51,959 nt of DNA from Nitrospirota bacterium (GTDB taxonomy: Bacteria > Nitrospirota > Thermodesulfovibrionia > UBA6902), in the NCBI GenBank assembly GCA_016234115.1, contig JACRHD010000052.1, positions 1 through 51,959 of the forward strand, written 5' to 3'. The notes under the pieces are model-generated. The model did not search any database. It was not told the origin of the DNA and worked only from the letters and a program-made list of their open reading frames with translations. Numbering within the stretch: position 1 is the first letter of the stretch; each line of letters starts with the position of its first letter. A program made the position numbers and the translations under genes. Positions 40,955-49,710 of this stretch are shown in pieces.

Positions 40955-43900
40955 ATGAAGAAATTCATAGGACTTGACGCGGGTTCGGTAAGTGTAAAAC
41001 TTGCAGTTCTGGACGGCGGGGGGAATGTTCTTGAAACAAAATATGTCAGGCATAAAGGCAACCCCCTTCCTGTTGCGTATGAACTTCTGAAGCACATAAC
41101 GCAAAGTGGCGCGATTGCAGATTGCAGATTGCAGGTTGCAGATTCAAAATCTCAAATCTCAAATCTCAAATCCCCAATAAACCTGTCACCTGTCACTCGT
41201 CACTTGTCACTTTCCATCACAGGCTCCGCCGGTAAAATCATCGCCGGGGCGCTGGGTATAAAGCCCGTAAACGAGGTCGTCGCCCTCGGCTACGCGACGA
41301 GGAAGCTCTGCCCTGAAGTCAGGACCGTCATTGAAATGGGCGGAGAGGATTCAAAGCTCATCCTGCTTGAAAACGGGGCGATCAGGGAATTCTCCATGAA
41401 CGCAGTCTGCGCCGCAGGCACGGGTTCCTTCATAGACCAGCAGGCGGAAAGGCTCATTCTCAGCATCGACGAATTCAGCGAACTGTCGCTCAGGTCGCAG
41501 CATCCTCCGCGAATAGCCGGCAGGTGCAGCGTCTTCGCGAAATCCGACATGATCCATCTGCAGCAGATAGCAACGCCTGTAGAGGACATAGTCGCCGGGC
41601 TCTGTTTCGCCGTTGCCAGAAATTTCAGGGGCAGCATCTGCAAGAACATGGAGCTCCCGCCGCCGATCAGTTTTCAGGGCGGAGTGGCCGCCAACAGGGG
41701 CGTAGTCAGGGCCTTCAGGGAGGTGCTGCAGGCGGACGACATAATAATCCCGGAGCATTTCGCTGTAATGAACTCAATCGGAGCGGCCCTTAAGGATATG
41801 GAACAGGGCATTGAAAATCATTTCGATATTGAAAAGTTGAAATTATTTATCGACACCTCGAGAGACGAGGAGACAGGGCTTAAACCGCTGAGGGGGACAA
41901 AGAGTCAAGAGTCAAGAGTTAAGAGTCAAGAAGAAACTGACAGCGAGGCTCCGACCCTTAACTCTGAACTCTTAACTCTTAACTCCAAGAATGCATACCT
42001 CGGAATAGATATCGGCTCGATCAGCACGAACCTTGCAGTTATAGACGAAGACGGAAGGCTGCTCGCGAAGAGATATCTGATGACCGCGGGCAGACCGATT
42101 GAAGCGGTCAAAAAGGGGCTTGAGGAAATAGGCGGAGAGATCGGCGGCAAGGTCGATATCCGCGGAGTGGGAACAACAGGCTCCGGCAGATATATGATAT
42201 CCGACTTCGTCGGAGCGGACATCGTAAAGAACGAGATCACGGCGCAGGCCCGGGCCGCCGTGGAGATAGACCCCGGGGTGGACACTATTTTTGAAATCGG
42301 AGGGCAGGACTCGAAATATATCTCCATAAGAGACGGGATCATCGTCGATTTCGAGATGAACAAGGCCTGCGCCGCGGGCACCGGGTCTTTTATTGAAGAA
42401 CAGGCGGAAAAGTTGGGCATATCGGTGAAAAACGAATTCGCCGAAATCGCGTTCAACTCACAGCGTCCCTGCTCGCTTGGCGAAAGGTGCACGGTCTTCA
42501 TGGAGAATTCTCTACTGTCCAAACAGCAGAGGGGCTCGACAAAGGAAGACCTTACCGCCGGACTCGCGTATTCCATAGTGCAAAACTATATAAACCGCGT
42601 TGTAGGCGACAGGGCGGTCGGCGGGAAGATATTCTTCCAGGGAGGGGTCGCTTTCAACAAGTCCGTTGTCGCCGCCTTCGAAAATTTTCTTGGAAGAACA
42701 ATCACTGTCCCGCCCCATCATGATGTGACCGGAGCGATAGGCATGGCGATCATCGCGAAACAGCATATGAAGAGTCAAGAGTCAAGAGTCAAGAGTCAAG
42801 AGAATGAAGATGAGCTGCTTAACTCTAAACTCCTAACTCTTAACTCTAAATTCAAGGGGTTCGACCTTTCAAAGAGAAGCTATGAAATCAAATCGTTCCC
42901 ATGCAAGGGCTGCGATAATTTATGCGAGATAAATCGTGTACAGGTAGAAGGGGAAAAAGAGCCGCTTTATTATGGAAGCCGTTGCGAGAAGTATGACGTC
43001 AAACGGAAGAAAGATACAAACGCGCAGGACGTGCCCGACCTCTTCGCCGAGCGGGAGGCGCTGCTTGTAAAATCGCACAATGAATATTCTGAACAATTCA
43101 AAATTCAAAATTCCAAACTCCAAACTCCAAACTCTAAACTCCGGACCCGTATCGGTATTCCCCGCATTTTCTTCTTCCACGATTATCTTCCGTTCTGGAG
43201 CACGCTGCTGTGGGAGTTAGGGTTTGAGGTCGAGGTCTCAGGCGGAACAAACAGGCAGATAATAAACAAAGGGGTTGAGAATATCCTCGCTGAAAGCTGT
43301 TTCCCCCACAAGGTCGCGCACGGCCACATAAAGGATTTGATGGACAATAAGGTAGACGCTGTTTTTCTGCCGAGTTTCATTAACTTCAGTTCCGGCAGCG
43401 GGTCGGCGTCCAGTTTCGCATGCCCGTACGCCCAGACGATGCCTTACATAGCGGGCATTGCCTTTGAGGACATCAGGCTCATTAAACCTGTGATAAACTT
43501 TGAGCGCGGAAGGCAGTATCTCGTCGATGAACTGCACAGATGCCTCAAGCCGTTCCATATAACAAAACATGCGATAAAAAAAGCGCTGGAATATGCGGAC
43601 AGGGAGCAGGAGGCGTTCACGTCCGCAATCAGGCAGCGGGGCAATGAGGTCCTCGGAAAAATAAACGACAGGACCATCGTTATTGTAGGCCGTTCGTACA
43701 ATGCCTCCGATTCAGGCATCAATCTCGAAATACCGAAGAAACTCGCCGCTCTTGGGGTGTTTTCCATCCCTATGGACTATCTGTTCCTTGAGTCCGTCGA
43801 CATTTTCGGAAAGTGGTCCAATATGTACTGGAGATCAGGGCAGAATATTCTGAAGGCCGCTGAAATTATCCGGGACAACCGGAAACTGTTTGCCCTTTAC

Positions 43901-45457
43901 ATCGGGAATTTCTCCTGCGGCCCGGACTCCTTCATACAACATTTCTTTGATGAAACCATGTCGGGCAAACCGTATTTGCATATCGAGATCGACGAACACA
44001 GCGCGGATGCCGGGGTCATTACCAGGTGCGAGGCATTTCTTGACAGCATAGAGCAGCAGGCGAGAAGTGCGAAAGTGAAGGATGGCAGAAGTGAAGAAGC
44101 GCAGAAGGGTAGAAGTGCAGAAGTAACTCCTTCACTCCCACACTCCTACACTCCTGCACTCCCTCACTTTCACACTCCCTCACTGAGCAAGCGGGTTGTT
44201 TACATCCCACGCATGTCGGACCATACCATAGGGATTGCCGCCGCTTTTGAGAACTGCGGGCTGAATGCCGAAATCATGGAGATCTCCGATGCCGAAACCG
44301 TAAAGATCGGCAGGAGATATGTTTCAGGCAAGGAATGCTATCCCTGCGCCATAACAACCGGAGATATGGTAAAGAAGGCGATGTCGAAAGACTTTGATCC
44401 CGACAGGGCCGTTTTTTTCATGCCCTCGGGCGCGGGACCGTGCCGTTTCGGGCAATACAATATCTTTCACAGGCTGGTCCTTGACGAGATAGGCTTCAGG
44501 GGCGTCCCCATCCTTTCCCCCAACCAGGATGAATCGTTTTACTCTGCCCTCGGCATGATCGGGAAAGACTTTACGAAGCATGCGTGGAGGGGCATTATCG
44601 CTATTGAATTACTTGTAAAGTGCCTTCACGAGACCCGGCCGTATGAAATCAATAAAGGTGAGACCGATGAGCTTTACAAGGAGTATCTGAAGAAAATAAG
44701 AGAGGCCCTTAAAAGCGCCAACGGGGCGCTGCCGGAGCTCTTTCGGGACATAAGAAGGTCCTTTTCCGGCGTCAGAAAAACAGGGGAGAAGAAACCCCTG
44801 GTAGGGATTATCGGAGAAATATTTGTCAGGCACAATGTCTTTGCCAATGAGAATTTGATCAGGAAGGTTGAAGAGCTGGGCGGCGAGGTGTGGCTTGCCC
44901 CCATAGAAGAATGGATTTATTACGTCAATCTGATGGGGATGCGGAAGTCTCTCGCAAGGCTCCGCAGCGACGGGTTCACGCAGAAGCTGGCGGAGGACCT
45001 CTTAAGGACTGTTCTTACAAGATATGTCCAGAAAAACATTGAACACAACTATTCGAAGCCTTTCAACGGATATTTAAAGACGCTGAAGGAGCCTTCCACA
45101 ACTGAAATACTGAAGAACGCGTCTCCGTACCTCCACGATTCATTTGAAGGCGAGGCCGTCCTGAGCATGGGCAAGGCAGTGGACTTTGTCAAACACGGCG
45201 CCTCCGGAATTATAAGCGCAATGCCCTTCGGCTGCATGCCCGGCACCATCGTAAGCGCCCTGCTGAAAGGTCTTAAACGGGACACCGACATACCGAGCCT
45301 GAGCGTGGCTTATGACGGTGTGGAGACGACCTGCTCCGGTATCCAGCTCGAGGCCTTCATGCACCAAGCGGGGGAGTATAGTGAGCGGACCGTAAACGAC
45401 AGGGTCAAGGGTCACGGGGCAAGGGGCAAAGGGAAGTACGGCTCCGGACTTCTATAA
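40955..45457 (+). CDS. Giant CoA-substrate-specific enzyme activase (2-hydroxyacyl-CoA dehydratase activator type)
   Basis: 1500 residues. Two BadF/BcrA-type ASKHA ATPase domains: about 1-300 (FIGLDAGSVSVKLAV, MGGEDSKLI, CAAGTGSFIDQQ) and about 342-600 (YLGIDIGSISTNLAV, IGGQDSKYI, CAAGTGSFIEEQ). Then a Cys cluster (FPCKGCDNLCEINR, about 648-662), a DUF2229-like domain (RIGIPRIFFFHDYLPFW, about 730-950) and a C-terminal HgdB/CoA-dehydratase-like part with SGKECYPCAI and CMPGTIVSALLKG. It probably uses ATP to inject electrons into an [4Fe-4S]-dependent dehydratase or corrinoid-type partner. About 170 codons are in-frame repeat insertions, mostly at domain borders. The TAA stop comes from a repeat element. 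Confidence 0.88.
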   Translation: MKKFIGLDAGSVSVKLAVLDGGGNVLETKYVRHKGNPLPVAYELLKHITQSGAIADCRLQVADSKSQISNLKSPINLSPVTRHLSLSITGSAGKIIAGALGIKPVNEVVALGYATRKLCPEVRTVIEMGGEDSKLILLENGAIREFSMNAVCAAGTGSFIDQQAERLILSIDEFSELSLRSQHPPRIAGRCSVFAKSDMIHLQQIATPVEDIVAGLCFAVARNFRGSICKNMELPPPISFQGGVAANRGVVRAFREVLQADDIIIPEHFAVMNSIGAALKDMEQGIENHFDIEKLKLFIDTSRDEETGLKPLRGTKSQESRVKSQEETDSEAPTLNSELLTLNSKNAYLGIDIGSISTNLAVIDEDGRLLAKRYLMTAGRPIEAVKKGLEEIGGEIGGKVDIRGVGTTGSGRYMISDFVGADIVKNEITAQARAAVEIDPGVDTIFEIGGQDSKYISIRDGIIVDFEMNKACAAGTGSFIEEQAEKLGISVKNEFAEIAFNSQRPCSLGERCTVFMENSLLSKQQRGSTKEDLTAGLAYSIVQNYINRVVGDRAVGGKIFFQGGVAFNKSVVAAFENFLGRTITVPPHHDVTGAIGMAIIAKQHMKSQESRVKSQENEDELLNSKLLTLNSKFKGFDLSKRSYEIKSFPCKGCDNLCEINRVQVEGEKEPLYYGSRCEKYDVKRKKDTNAQDVPDLFAEREALLVKSHNEYSEQFKIQNSKLQTPNSKLRTRIGIPRIFFFHDYLPFWSTLLWELGFEVEVSGGTNRQIINKGVENILAESCFPHKVAHGHIKDLMDNKVDAVFLPSFINFSSGSGSASSFACPYAQTMPYIAGIAFEDIRLIKPVINFERGRQYLVDELHRCLKPFHITKHAIKKALEYADREQEAFTSAIRQRGNEVLGKINDRTIVIVGRSYNASDSGINLEIPKKLAALGVFSIPMDYLFLESVDIFGKWSNMYWRSGQNILKAAEIIRDNRKLFALYIGNFSCGPDSFIQHFFDETMSGKPYLHIEIDEHSADAGVITRCEAFLDSIEQQARSAKVKDGRSEEAQKGRSAEVTPSLPHSYTPALPHFHTPSLSKRVVYIPRMSDHTIGIAAAFENCGLNAEIMEISDAETVKIGRRYVSGKECYPCAITTGDMVKKAMSKDFDPDRAVFFMPSGAGPCRFGQYNIFHRLVLDEIGFRGVPILSPNQDESFYSALGMIGKDFTKHAWRGIIAIELLVKCLHETRPYEINKGETDELYKEYLKKIREALKSANGALPELFRDIRRSFSGVRKTGEKKPLVGIIGEIFVRHNVFANENLIRKVEELGGEVWLAPIEEWIYYVNLMGMRKSLARLRSDGFTQKLAEDLLRTVLTRYVQKNIEHNYSKPFNGYLKTLKEPSTTEILKNASPYLHDSFEGEAVLSMGKAVDFVKHGASGIISAMPFGCMPGTIVSALLKGLKRDTDIPSLSVAYDGVETTCSGIQLEAFMHQAGEYSERTVNDRVKGHGARGKGKYGSGLL
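41107..41214. repeat. In-frame heptamer arrays inside first ATPase domain of the activase
   Basis: GCAGATT-type units (41116-41140), AAATCTC-type units (41142-41172) and GTCACCT/GTCACTT units (41188-41214), three different 7-nt arrays in tandem. Translated about residues 50-86. Confidence 0.8.
41896..41990. repeat. In-frame heptamer palindrome between the two ATPase domains
   Basis: AAGAGTC units (41899-41933) with arm AACTCTG/AACTCTT (41957-41985); translated about residues 313-345. Confidence 0.85.
42770..42852. repeat. In-frame heptamer palindrome after the second ATPase domain
   Basis: AAGAGTC units (42771-42803) with arm AACTCTA/AACTCCT/AACTCTT (42819-42850); translated about residues 605-632, just before the Cys cluster. 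Confidence 0.85.
43095..43142. repeat. In-frame heptamer array before the DUF2229-like domain
   Basis: AATTCAA and AAACTCC units, one orientation only; translated about residues 713-729. Confidence 0.8.
44061..44187. repeat. In-frame heptamer-like palindrome inside the C-terminal part of the activase
   Basis: Purine arm GAAGTGC/GAAGTGA/GCAGAAG units (44065-44127) and pyrimidine arm CACTCCC/ACTCCTA/ACTCCTG units (44130-44185); translated about residues 1035-1077. The longest insertion in the gene. Confidence 0.8.
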
Positions 45458-45591
45458 TCGACAGGCGCAATTTTACATTCGCCATCAACGGTAGCGATGG
45501 CCTTTATACGTGACGTATAGAAATACTTCGATGTCGTTGCTTTAATTTTTTACCCTTGACCCAGGCCCCCTGACCCTTGCCCCTTGAAAAT
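45403..45591. repeat. Heptamer arrays flanking the activase 3' end
   Basis: AGGGTCAAGGGTCACGGGGC... (45403-45436, in-frame in the last codons) and TTTACCCTTGACCCAGGCCCCCTGACCCTTGCCCC (45549-45588), complementary arms that bracket the bulged-stem element. Confidence 0.75.
45447..45525 (+). repeat. Bulged-stem repeat element, copy 3 (short)
   Basis: TTCTATA (45450-45456), AT, CGACA (45459-45463) on the left and TGACG-TATAGAA (45511-45522) on the right; one pair is lost. The internal part differs: a GCCATC/GATGGC hairpin (45481-45501). Its TATAA supplies the activase stop codon (45455-45457). Confidence 0.6.
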
Positions 45592-45704
45592 TATCCCTAT
45601 GAAATCATTTATGCTATATGGTAAACTGAGTATCGAATTTTTATGAGGTCCTGTTATCTCAGCATTCCGGAAGGGTCCCATAACAAACAAGGAGGTGACT
45701 TTTA

Positions 45705-45797
45705 TTGGGTAGTGTCGTTAAATGGCGCAAGAAAAAGATGAGCAAACACAAGCACAGAAAGCTCTCCAAGAAAATGAAACATCAGAAGAGGAAGTAA
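45705..45797 (+). CDS. AURKAIP1/COX24-domain (bS22-like) 30-residue ribosomal peptide
   Basis: TTG start eight bases after GGAGGTGA; 30 residues (GSVVKWRKKKMSKHKHRKLS, then KKMKHQKRK) dominated by Lys, Arg and His. It matches the short bacterial COX24/bS22 family of small ribosomal-subunit peptides. It is shorter than usual gene-calling limits and easily missed. Located in the gap between the activase and rnfC, apparently with its own ribosome-binding site; TAA stop. Confidence 0.85.
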   Translation: MGSVVKWRKKKMSKHKHRKLSKKMKHQKRK

Positions 45798-45849
45798 GAC
45801 ATCATCTCTTGCGTTTAATAAACAATACATGCAGCGCGGGCAGGCGCCC

Positions 45850-45878
45850 TTGACATTAAGAATTATAAATGTTAATAA
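45850..45878 (+). promoter_or_regulatory. Candidate promoter of the rnf operon
   Basis: TTGACA (45850-45855) with a 17-nt spacer and TAATAA (45873-45878), 106 bp upstream of rnfC. The leader contains an AACTTAAGTT palindrome followed by a T-tract (about 45932-45955), which could attenuate. Confidence 0.55.
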
Positions 45879-45983
45879 TATTCGCTTTGCTTTAATTCTT
45901 GATCAGAAGATTGCTTTATAGAAGTATAAACGAAACTTAAGTTCTTCTTTTTTTATCATCGTCTATATTAACGGGGCAACGGA

Positions 45984-47294
45984 ATGAGTAAAAGTGCGAC
46001 GTTTGAAAGAGGGATCCATCCGGATGATAGTAAGGAGCTAACGGCCCATAAGCCTGTAGAAACGGCGCCTCTTCCTGCGCGTGTAATAATCCCCATGAGC
46101 CAGCACGCGGGAGCGCCTGCCAAGGCCGAAGTGGCCATAGGCGATACCGTAAAGAAGTATCAGCTCATCGGCTCGCCCCAGGGTTTCGTGTCCGCGCCGG
46201 TGCATGCCTCGATTTCCGGCAAGGTCACGGCCATAGCCGAATTCCCCCATCCGTCGGGGAGGCTGATTCCGTCCATAGTAATAGAAAGCGACGGACTCGA
46301 TGAAGCTCTTCCCCTGAAGGATAACGCGGACTACCTGAATCTCGGCGCGGACCAGATCAAGGCGCTCGTAAAAGACGCCGGGATAGTCGGTCTCGGGGGC
46401 GCGGCATTCCCCACGAATGTAAAACTTTCCCCGCCCAAAGAGAAGCCTATCGATACAATAATTATCAACGGCGCTGAATGCGAGCCGTATCTTACGGCCG
46501 ATCACAGGCTGATGGTGGAAAAACCTCAGGAAATAGTGAACGGTCTGAAGCTGCTGATGAAAGCAGTCGGGGTCAACAAGGGATATATAGGTATAGAAAA
46601 GAACAAGCCGGACGCGATTGAGATAATGCGTAAGATTGTGTCCGGCGAACCGAATATCGAGGTAACCGCCCTTACGGTCAAGTATCCGCAGGGGGCGGAG
46701 AAGATGCTGATAAAGGCCATAAAGGGACGCGAGATCCCCAGCCGCGGGCTGCCGATGGACGTAGGGTGCGTTGTGCAGAACGTCGGCACGGCGCTTGCTG
46801 TGTATGAAGCCGTCAGGTACGGCAAGCCGCTGGTCGAAAGGGTCGTGACGGTTACCGGCAATGGAGTGAGGGAGCCCAAGAATATCCTGGCGCGCATCGG
46901 TACGCGTATCAGCGAATTAATCGAATTGAGCGGCGGTCTTGTGGAAGGCGCCGTAAAGGTAATAGCGGGAGGCCCTATGATGGGCTTTGCGCAATGGAGC
47001 CTCGATGTCCCGGTTGTAAAGGGGACTTCCGGGCTTCTGGTTCTGACGGAAAAAGAATACGTTTCATCGGATGAATATTTCGCGTGCATAAGATGCGGCA
47101 GTTGTGTTGATGTATGCCCCATAGGCCTCAACCCCTCGATGCTGAGCATCCTGTCGGAAAAGGGGCATTATGAGGAGGCCAAGGATTACAACCTCTTTGA
47201 CTGCTTTGAATGCGGCTCCTGCGCGTTCGTATGCCCGGCAAAGAGACCGATGGTGCAGTTCATGAGGCTTGCGAAGTCGCAGGTGAAACCGTAG
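45984..47294 (+). CDS. rnfC: Electron transport complex subunit RnfC
   Basis: 436 residues, the NADH/FMN-binding subunit of the Rnf ferredoxin:NAD+ oxidoreductase: GLGGAAFPTNVKLSPP (nucleotide), NGAECEPYLTADHRLM (flavin/NADH region) and two C-terminal 4Fe-4S motifs (CIRCGSCVDVCP, CFECGSCAFVCP). First gene of a canonical rnfCDGEAB order, cytoplasmic, peripherally bound. Start set by a good family match; upstream GGGGCAACGGA. Confidence 0.95.
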   Translation: MSKSATFERGIHPDDSKELTAHKPVETAPLPARVIIPMSQHAGAPAKAEVAIGDTVKKYQLIGSPQGFVSAPVHASISGKVTAIAEFPHPSGRLIPSIVIESDGLDEALPLKDNADYLNLGADQIKALVKDAGIVGLGGAAFPTNVKLSPPKEKPIDTIIINGAECEPYLTADHRLMVEKPQEIVNGLKLLMKAVGVNKGYIGIEKNKPDAIEIMRKIVSGEPNIEVTALTVKYPQGAEKMLIKAIKGREIPSRGLPMDVGCVVQNVGTALAVYEAVRYGKPLVERVVTVTGNGVREPKNILARIGTRISELIELSGGLVEGAVKVIAGGPMMGFAQWSLDVPVVKGTSGLLVLTEKEYVSSDEYFACIRCGSCVDVCPIGLNPSMLSILSEKGHYEEAKDYNLFDCFECGSCAFVCPAKRPMVQFMRLAKSQVKP

Positions 47295-47342
47295 GGGCGG
47301 GGTGACCCCGCCCTTACATATAGGGGCGAGGCAATGCCTTGT
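47291..47342. repeat. GGGGCGA-type palindromes between rnfC and rnfD
   Basis: GGGCGGGGT-G-ACCCCGCCC (47295-47313) and a second AGGCAATGCCT (about 47329-47339). The rnfC stop TAG (47292-47294) forms its left border. Confidence 0.75.
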
Positions 47343-47364
47343 CCTGATTAGAAGAGAGGATTAA

Positions 47365-48378
47365 ATGTCCACTGACGCAAAGACGCACCCGTTGGTTGTA
47401 TCGGTAAGTCCGCATGTGCGGGGCGGGGAATCCATAGCCAAAATCATGTGGACCGTCAATTTCGCCCTTCTCCCGGCTTTTATCATGTCGGTATATTATT
47501 TCGGGCCGAGGGCGGTATATGTTACGGCTTTGTGCATTCTAACAGCGGTTTTCTCGGAGCACATCTTTCAGAAGGCGCTTGACAGGAAGGTCACCTCGAC
47601 CGACGGCAGCGCGTTCCTGACGGGGCTGCTCCTCGGGATGAACCTCCCGCCGGCTGTCCCGTTTTACATCCCGATCGTAGGTTCCTTTGTCGCTATCGTA
47701 ATTACCAAGACGCTCTTCGGGGGACTGGGGTACAATATTTTTAACCCGGCCCTTATCGGCAGGGCGTTCTTATTGATCACATGGCCGAAATTAATGACTA
47801 AATGGGCCATGCCTACGGCGCACTTCATTGAAATGGACGCAAAGACGACCGCCACTCCCCTGGGCATCCTGAAAGAAGAGGGACTGGCCAAACTTATAGA
47901 GCATTTCGGCGACAAGGCCTCGCTTTATAAATCCCTGCTCTTCGGCAGCACAGCGGGCTCATTGGGTGAAACGTCGGCGATAGCCTTGCTCATCGGCGCC
48001 GCGATTCTTCTTTATAAGAAGTACATCACGTGGCATACCCCGCTTTCATTCCTCGGAACGGTCGCCCTCATAGCATGGATATTCGGCGGCAAGGGCGCGC
48101 TCTTTACCGGCGACCCGGTCATACATCTTTTAAGCGGCGGTTTGATATTAGGGGCCTTCTTTATGGCCACTGATTACGTTACCTGCCCGACGGTCAGAAA
48201 AGGGCAGATAATCTTCGGCATCGGGTGCGGCGCGATTACCATGCTGATCAGATTGAAGGGCGGGTTCCCCGAAGGCGTCATGTTTGCGATCCTTTTGATG
48301 AACTGTTTCGCCCCGCTGATCGACAGGGGTGTGAAACCGAAACAGTTTGGAGCGGTCAAAAAAGAGGCGAAGAAATGA
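47365..48378 (+). CDS. rnfD: Electron transport complex subunit RnfD
   Basis: 337 residues, multi-spanning membrane protein (about 9 helices) with the covalent-flavin site: DAKTTATPLG, in which the Thr of TTATPL is expected to carry FMN through a phosphoester. It ends in ATGA, so its stop overlaps the rnfG start. Confidence 0.95.
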   Translation: MSTDAKTHPLVVSVSPHVRGGESIAKIMWTVNFALLPAFIMSVYYFGPRAVYVTALCILTAVFSEHIFQKALDRKVTSTDGSAFLTGLLLGMNLPPAVPFYIPIVGSFVAIVITKTLFGGLGYNIFNPALIGRAFLLITWPKLMTKWAMPTAHFIEMDAKTTATPLGILKEEGLAKLIEHFGDKASLYKSLLFGSTAGSLGETSAIALLIGAAILLYKKYITWHTPLSFLGTVALIAWIFGGKGALFTGDPVIHLLSGGLILGAFFMATDYVTCPTVRKGQIIFGIGCGAITMLIRLKGGFPEGVMFAILLMNCFAPLIDRGVKPKQFGAVKKEAKK

Positions 48379-48980
48379 CGACAAAAGACATGATAAAGAT
48401 AACCATCAATCTTACAGTAATATATCTTGTCGGAGGATTGCTGATCGCCTTTGTATACGCAAAGACGGCCCCCATCATGTTCATCAAGGCAAAAGAAGAA
48501 AAGGAGGCGGCGCTCAAGACCATGATGCCTGCCGCTGACAAGATCGAGAAAATGGGGGACTGGTCACCGCATCATAAGCATGCGGAATATTATACCGCCA
48601 AAAAGGGAGACGAGGATCTCGGTTTCATCGTCGAGGGCTTCGGCAAAGGTTATTCGAGTTACATAAATGTACTCGCCTCTGTTGATAAAAATTTCAATGT
48701 ACAGAAAATAAGCATACTCCATCACGCGGAAACCCCCGGCCTCGGAGATGAGATAGAAAAGGAATATTTTCTCAAGAGGTTTGAAGGCAAGAGCGTCGAT
48801 AACCTTGTCGTTATAAAAGGCGATACGCAGGACAAGGTCGAGGCTATTTCAGGGGCGACCATATCGAGCCGCGCGGTGACGGAAGACGGCGTCAGAAACG
48901 GAGTAAAAATGCTGATGGAGAAACTGTCCGGCGGGGCAAAAGAAGGGCAGGGGGAGGAGCAGCAACATGGCTCACACTGA
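48375..48980 (+). CDS. rnfG: Electron transport complex subunit RnfG
   Basis: 201 residues from the ATG at 48375 (ATGA overlap with rnfD). One N-terminal transmembrane helix (about 6-28), a periplasmic FMN-binding domain and the flavinylation motif ISGATISSRAV, whose Thr should be linked to FMN. Its C-terminal tail is charged and Gln/Glu-rich. It overlaps rnfE by 14 bp. Confidence 0.95.
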   Translation: MTTKDMIKITINLTVIYLVGGLLIAFVYAKTAPIMFIKAKEEKEAALKTMMPAADKIEKMGDWSPHHKHAEYYTAKKGDEDLGFIVEGFGKGYSSYINVLASVDKNFNVQKISILHHAETPGLGDEIEKEYFLKRFEGKSVDNLVVIKGDTQDKVEAISGATISSRAVTEDGVRNGVKMLMEKLSGGAKEGQGEEQQHGSH

Positions 48981-49596
48981 TAAGAGCAACTGGGAATTAA
49001 TCAAAAACGGGATGTTCAGCGAGAACACCATCTTCAGGATGGCGATCAGCCTCTGTCCGTCCATAGCCGTTACCAACAGCCTGAAGAACGGTTTTTCTAT
49101 GGGTATAGCCGTTATTTTCGTCCAGACAATGGTCAACCTGACTGTCTCGCTTATCAGGAATTTCATCAACCCCAAGATCCGCATCCCGATATTCATGCTG
49201 GTTATTGCAGGGTATGTGAGCATCATAGACATGTCGATGGCGGCATGGGCAAGGCCTGTTTACAAACAGATAGGCCTCTACATACAGCTTATCGTCGCGT
49301 TTGCGTCAATCTTTGCGAGGGCTGAGGTCTTCGCCGTAAAAAACAGGGTTGTCCCTTCAATAGCCGACGGCCTCGGCATGGGGATCGGCTTCTTTTTGGC
49401 AATGATAGTTATCAGTTTTTTCAGGGAGCTTTTAGGCAAAGGGTCATTATGGGGGATGCCGATTGTATCGGGGAACCCGCTGCTTATAATGATCCTGCCC
49501 GCGGGAGGCTTCTTTGCCGTAGGTATTTTAATGGGGTTCTTCAACTGGATGGACGCGAGAATCGCCGCGAGGAAGACAGCGGCAGAGACAACTTAA
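48967..49596 (+). CDS. rnfE: Electron transport complex subunit RnfE
   Basis: 209 residues, six predicted transmembrane helices; NWELIKNGMFSENTIFRMAISLCPS at the start, MVNLTVSLIRNFINPKIRIPIFM, then EVFAVKNRVVPSIADGLGMG, all characteristic of RnfE. Its reading frame starts inside rnfG. Proton/sodium channel subunit of the complex. Confidence 0.95.
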   Translation: MAHTDKSNWELIKNGMFSENTIFRMAISLCPSIAVTNSLKNGFSMGIAVIFVQTMVNLTVSLIRNFINPKIRIPIFMLVIAGYVSIIDMSMAAWARPVYKQIGLYIQLIVAFASIFARAEVFAVKNRVVPSIADGLGMGIGFFLAMIVISFFRELLGKGSLWGMPIVSGNPLLIMILPAGGFFAVGILMGFFNWMDARIAARKTAAETT

Positions 49597-49597
49597 A

Positions 49598-49706
49598 GAA
49601 TTTTCCACAGATTACGCAGATGTCGCAGATTTGAAAAAAAAGAAAAAGAATCTGAGTAATCTGCGAAATCTGCGGATAGGATTTATTCTGTGAAATTTGC
49701 GGAGGA
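49598..49706. repeat. GCAGATT-type palindromic repeat between rnfE and rnfA
   Basis: Left arm CACAGATTACGCAGATGTCGCAGATTTG, right arm AATCTGAGTAATCTGCGAAATCTGCGG, with a 9-nt rather than 7-nt period. Followed by GCGGAGG that serves rnfA. Confidence 0.75.
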
Positions 49707-49710
49707 ATAA

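Noticed and set aside
41896-42852. Heptamer arrays read as a CRISPR
   Set aside because: Units are too short (7 nt), lack unique spacers of regular length, lie in a coding frame and have no cas genes nearby.
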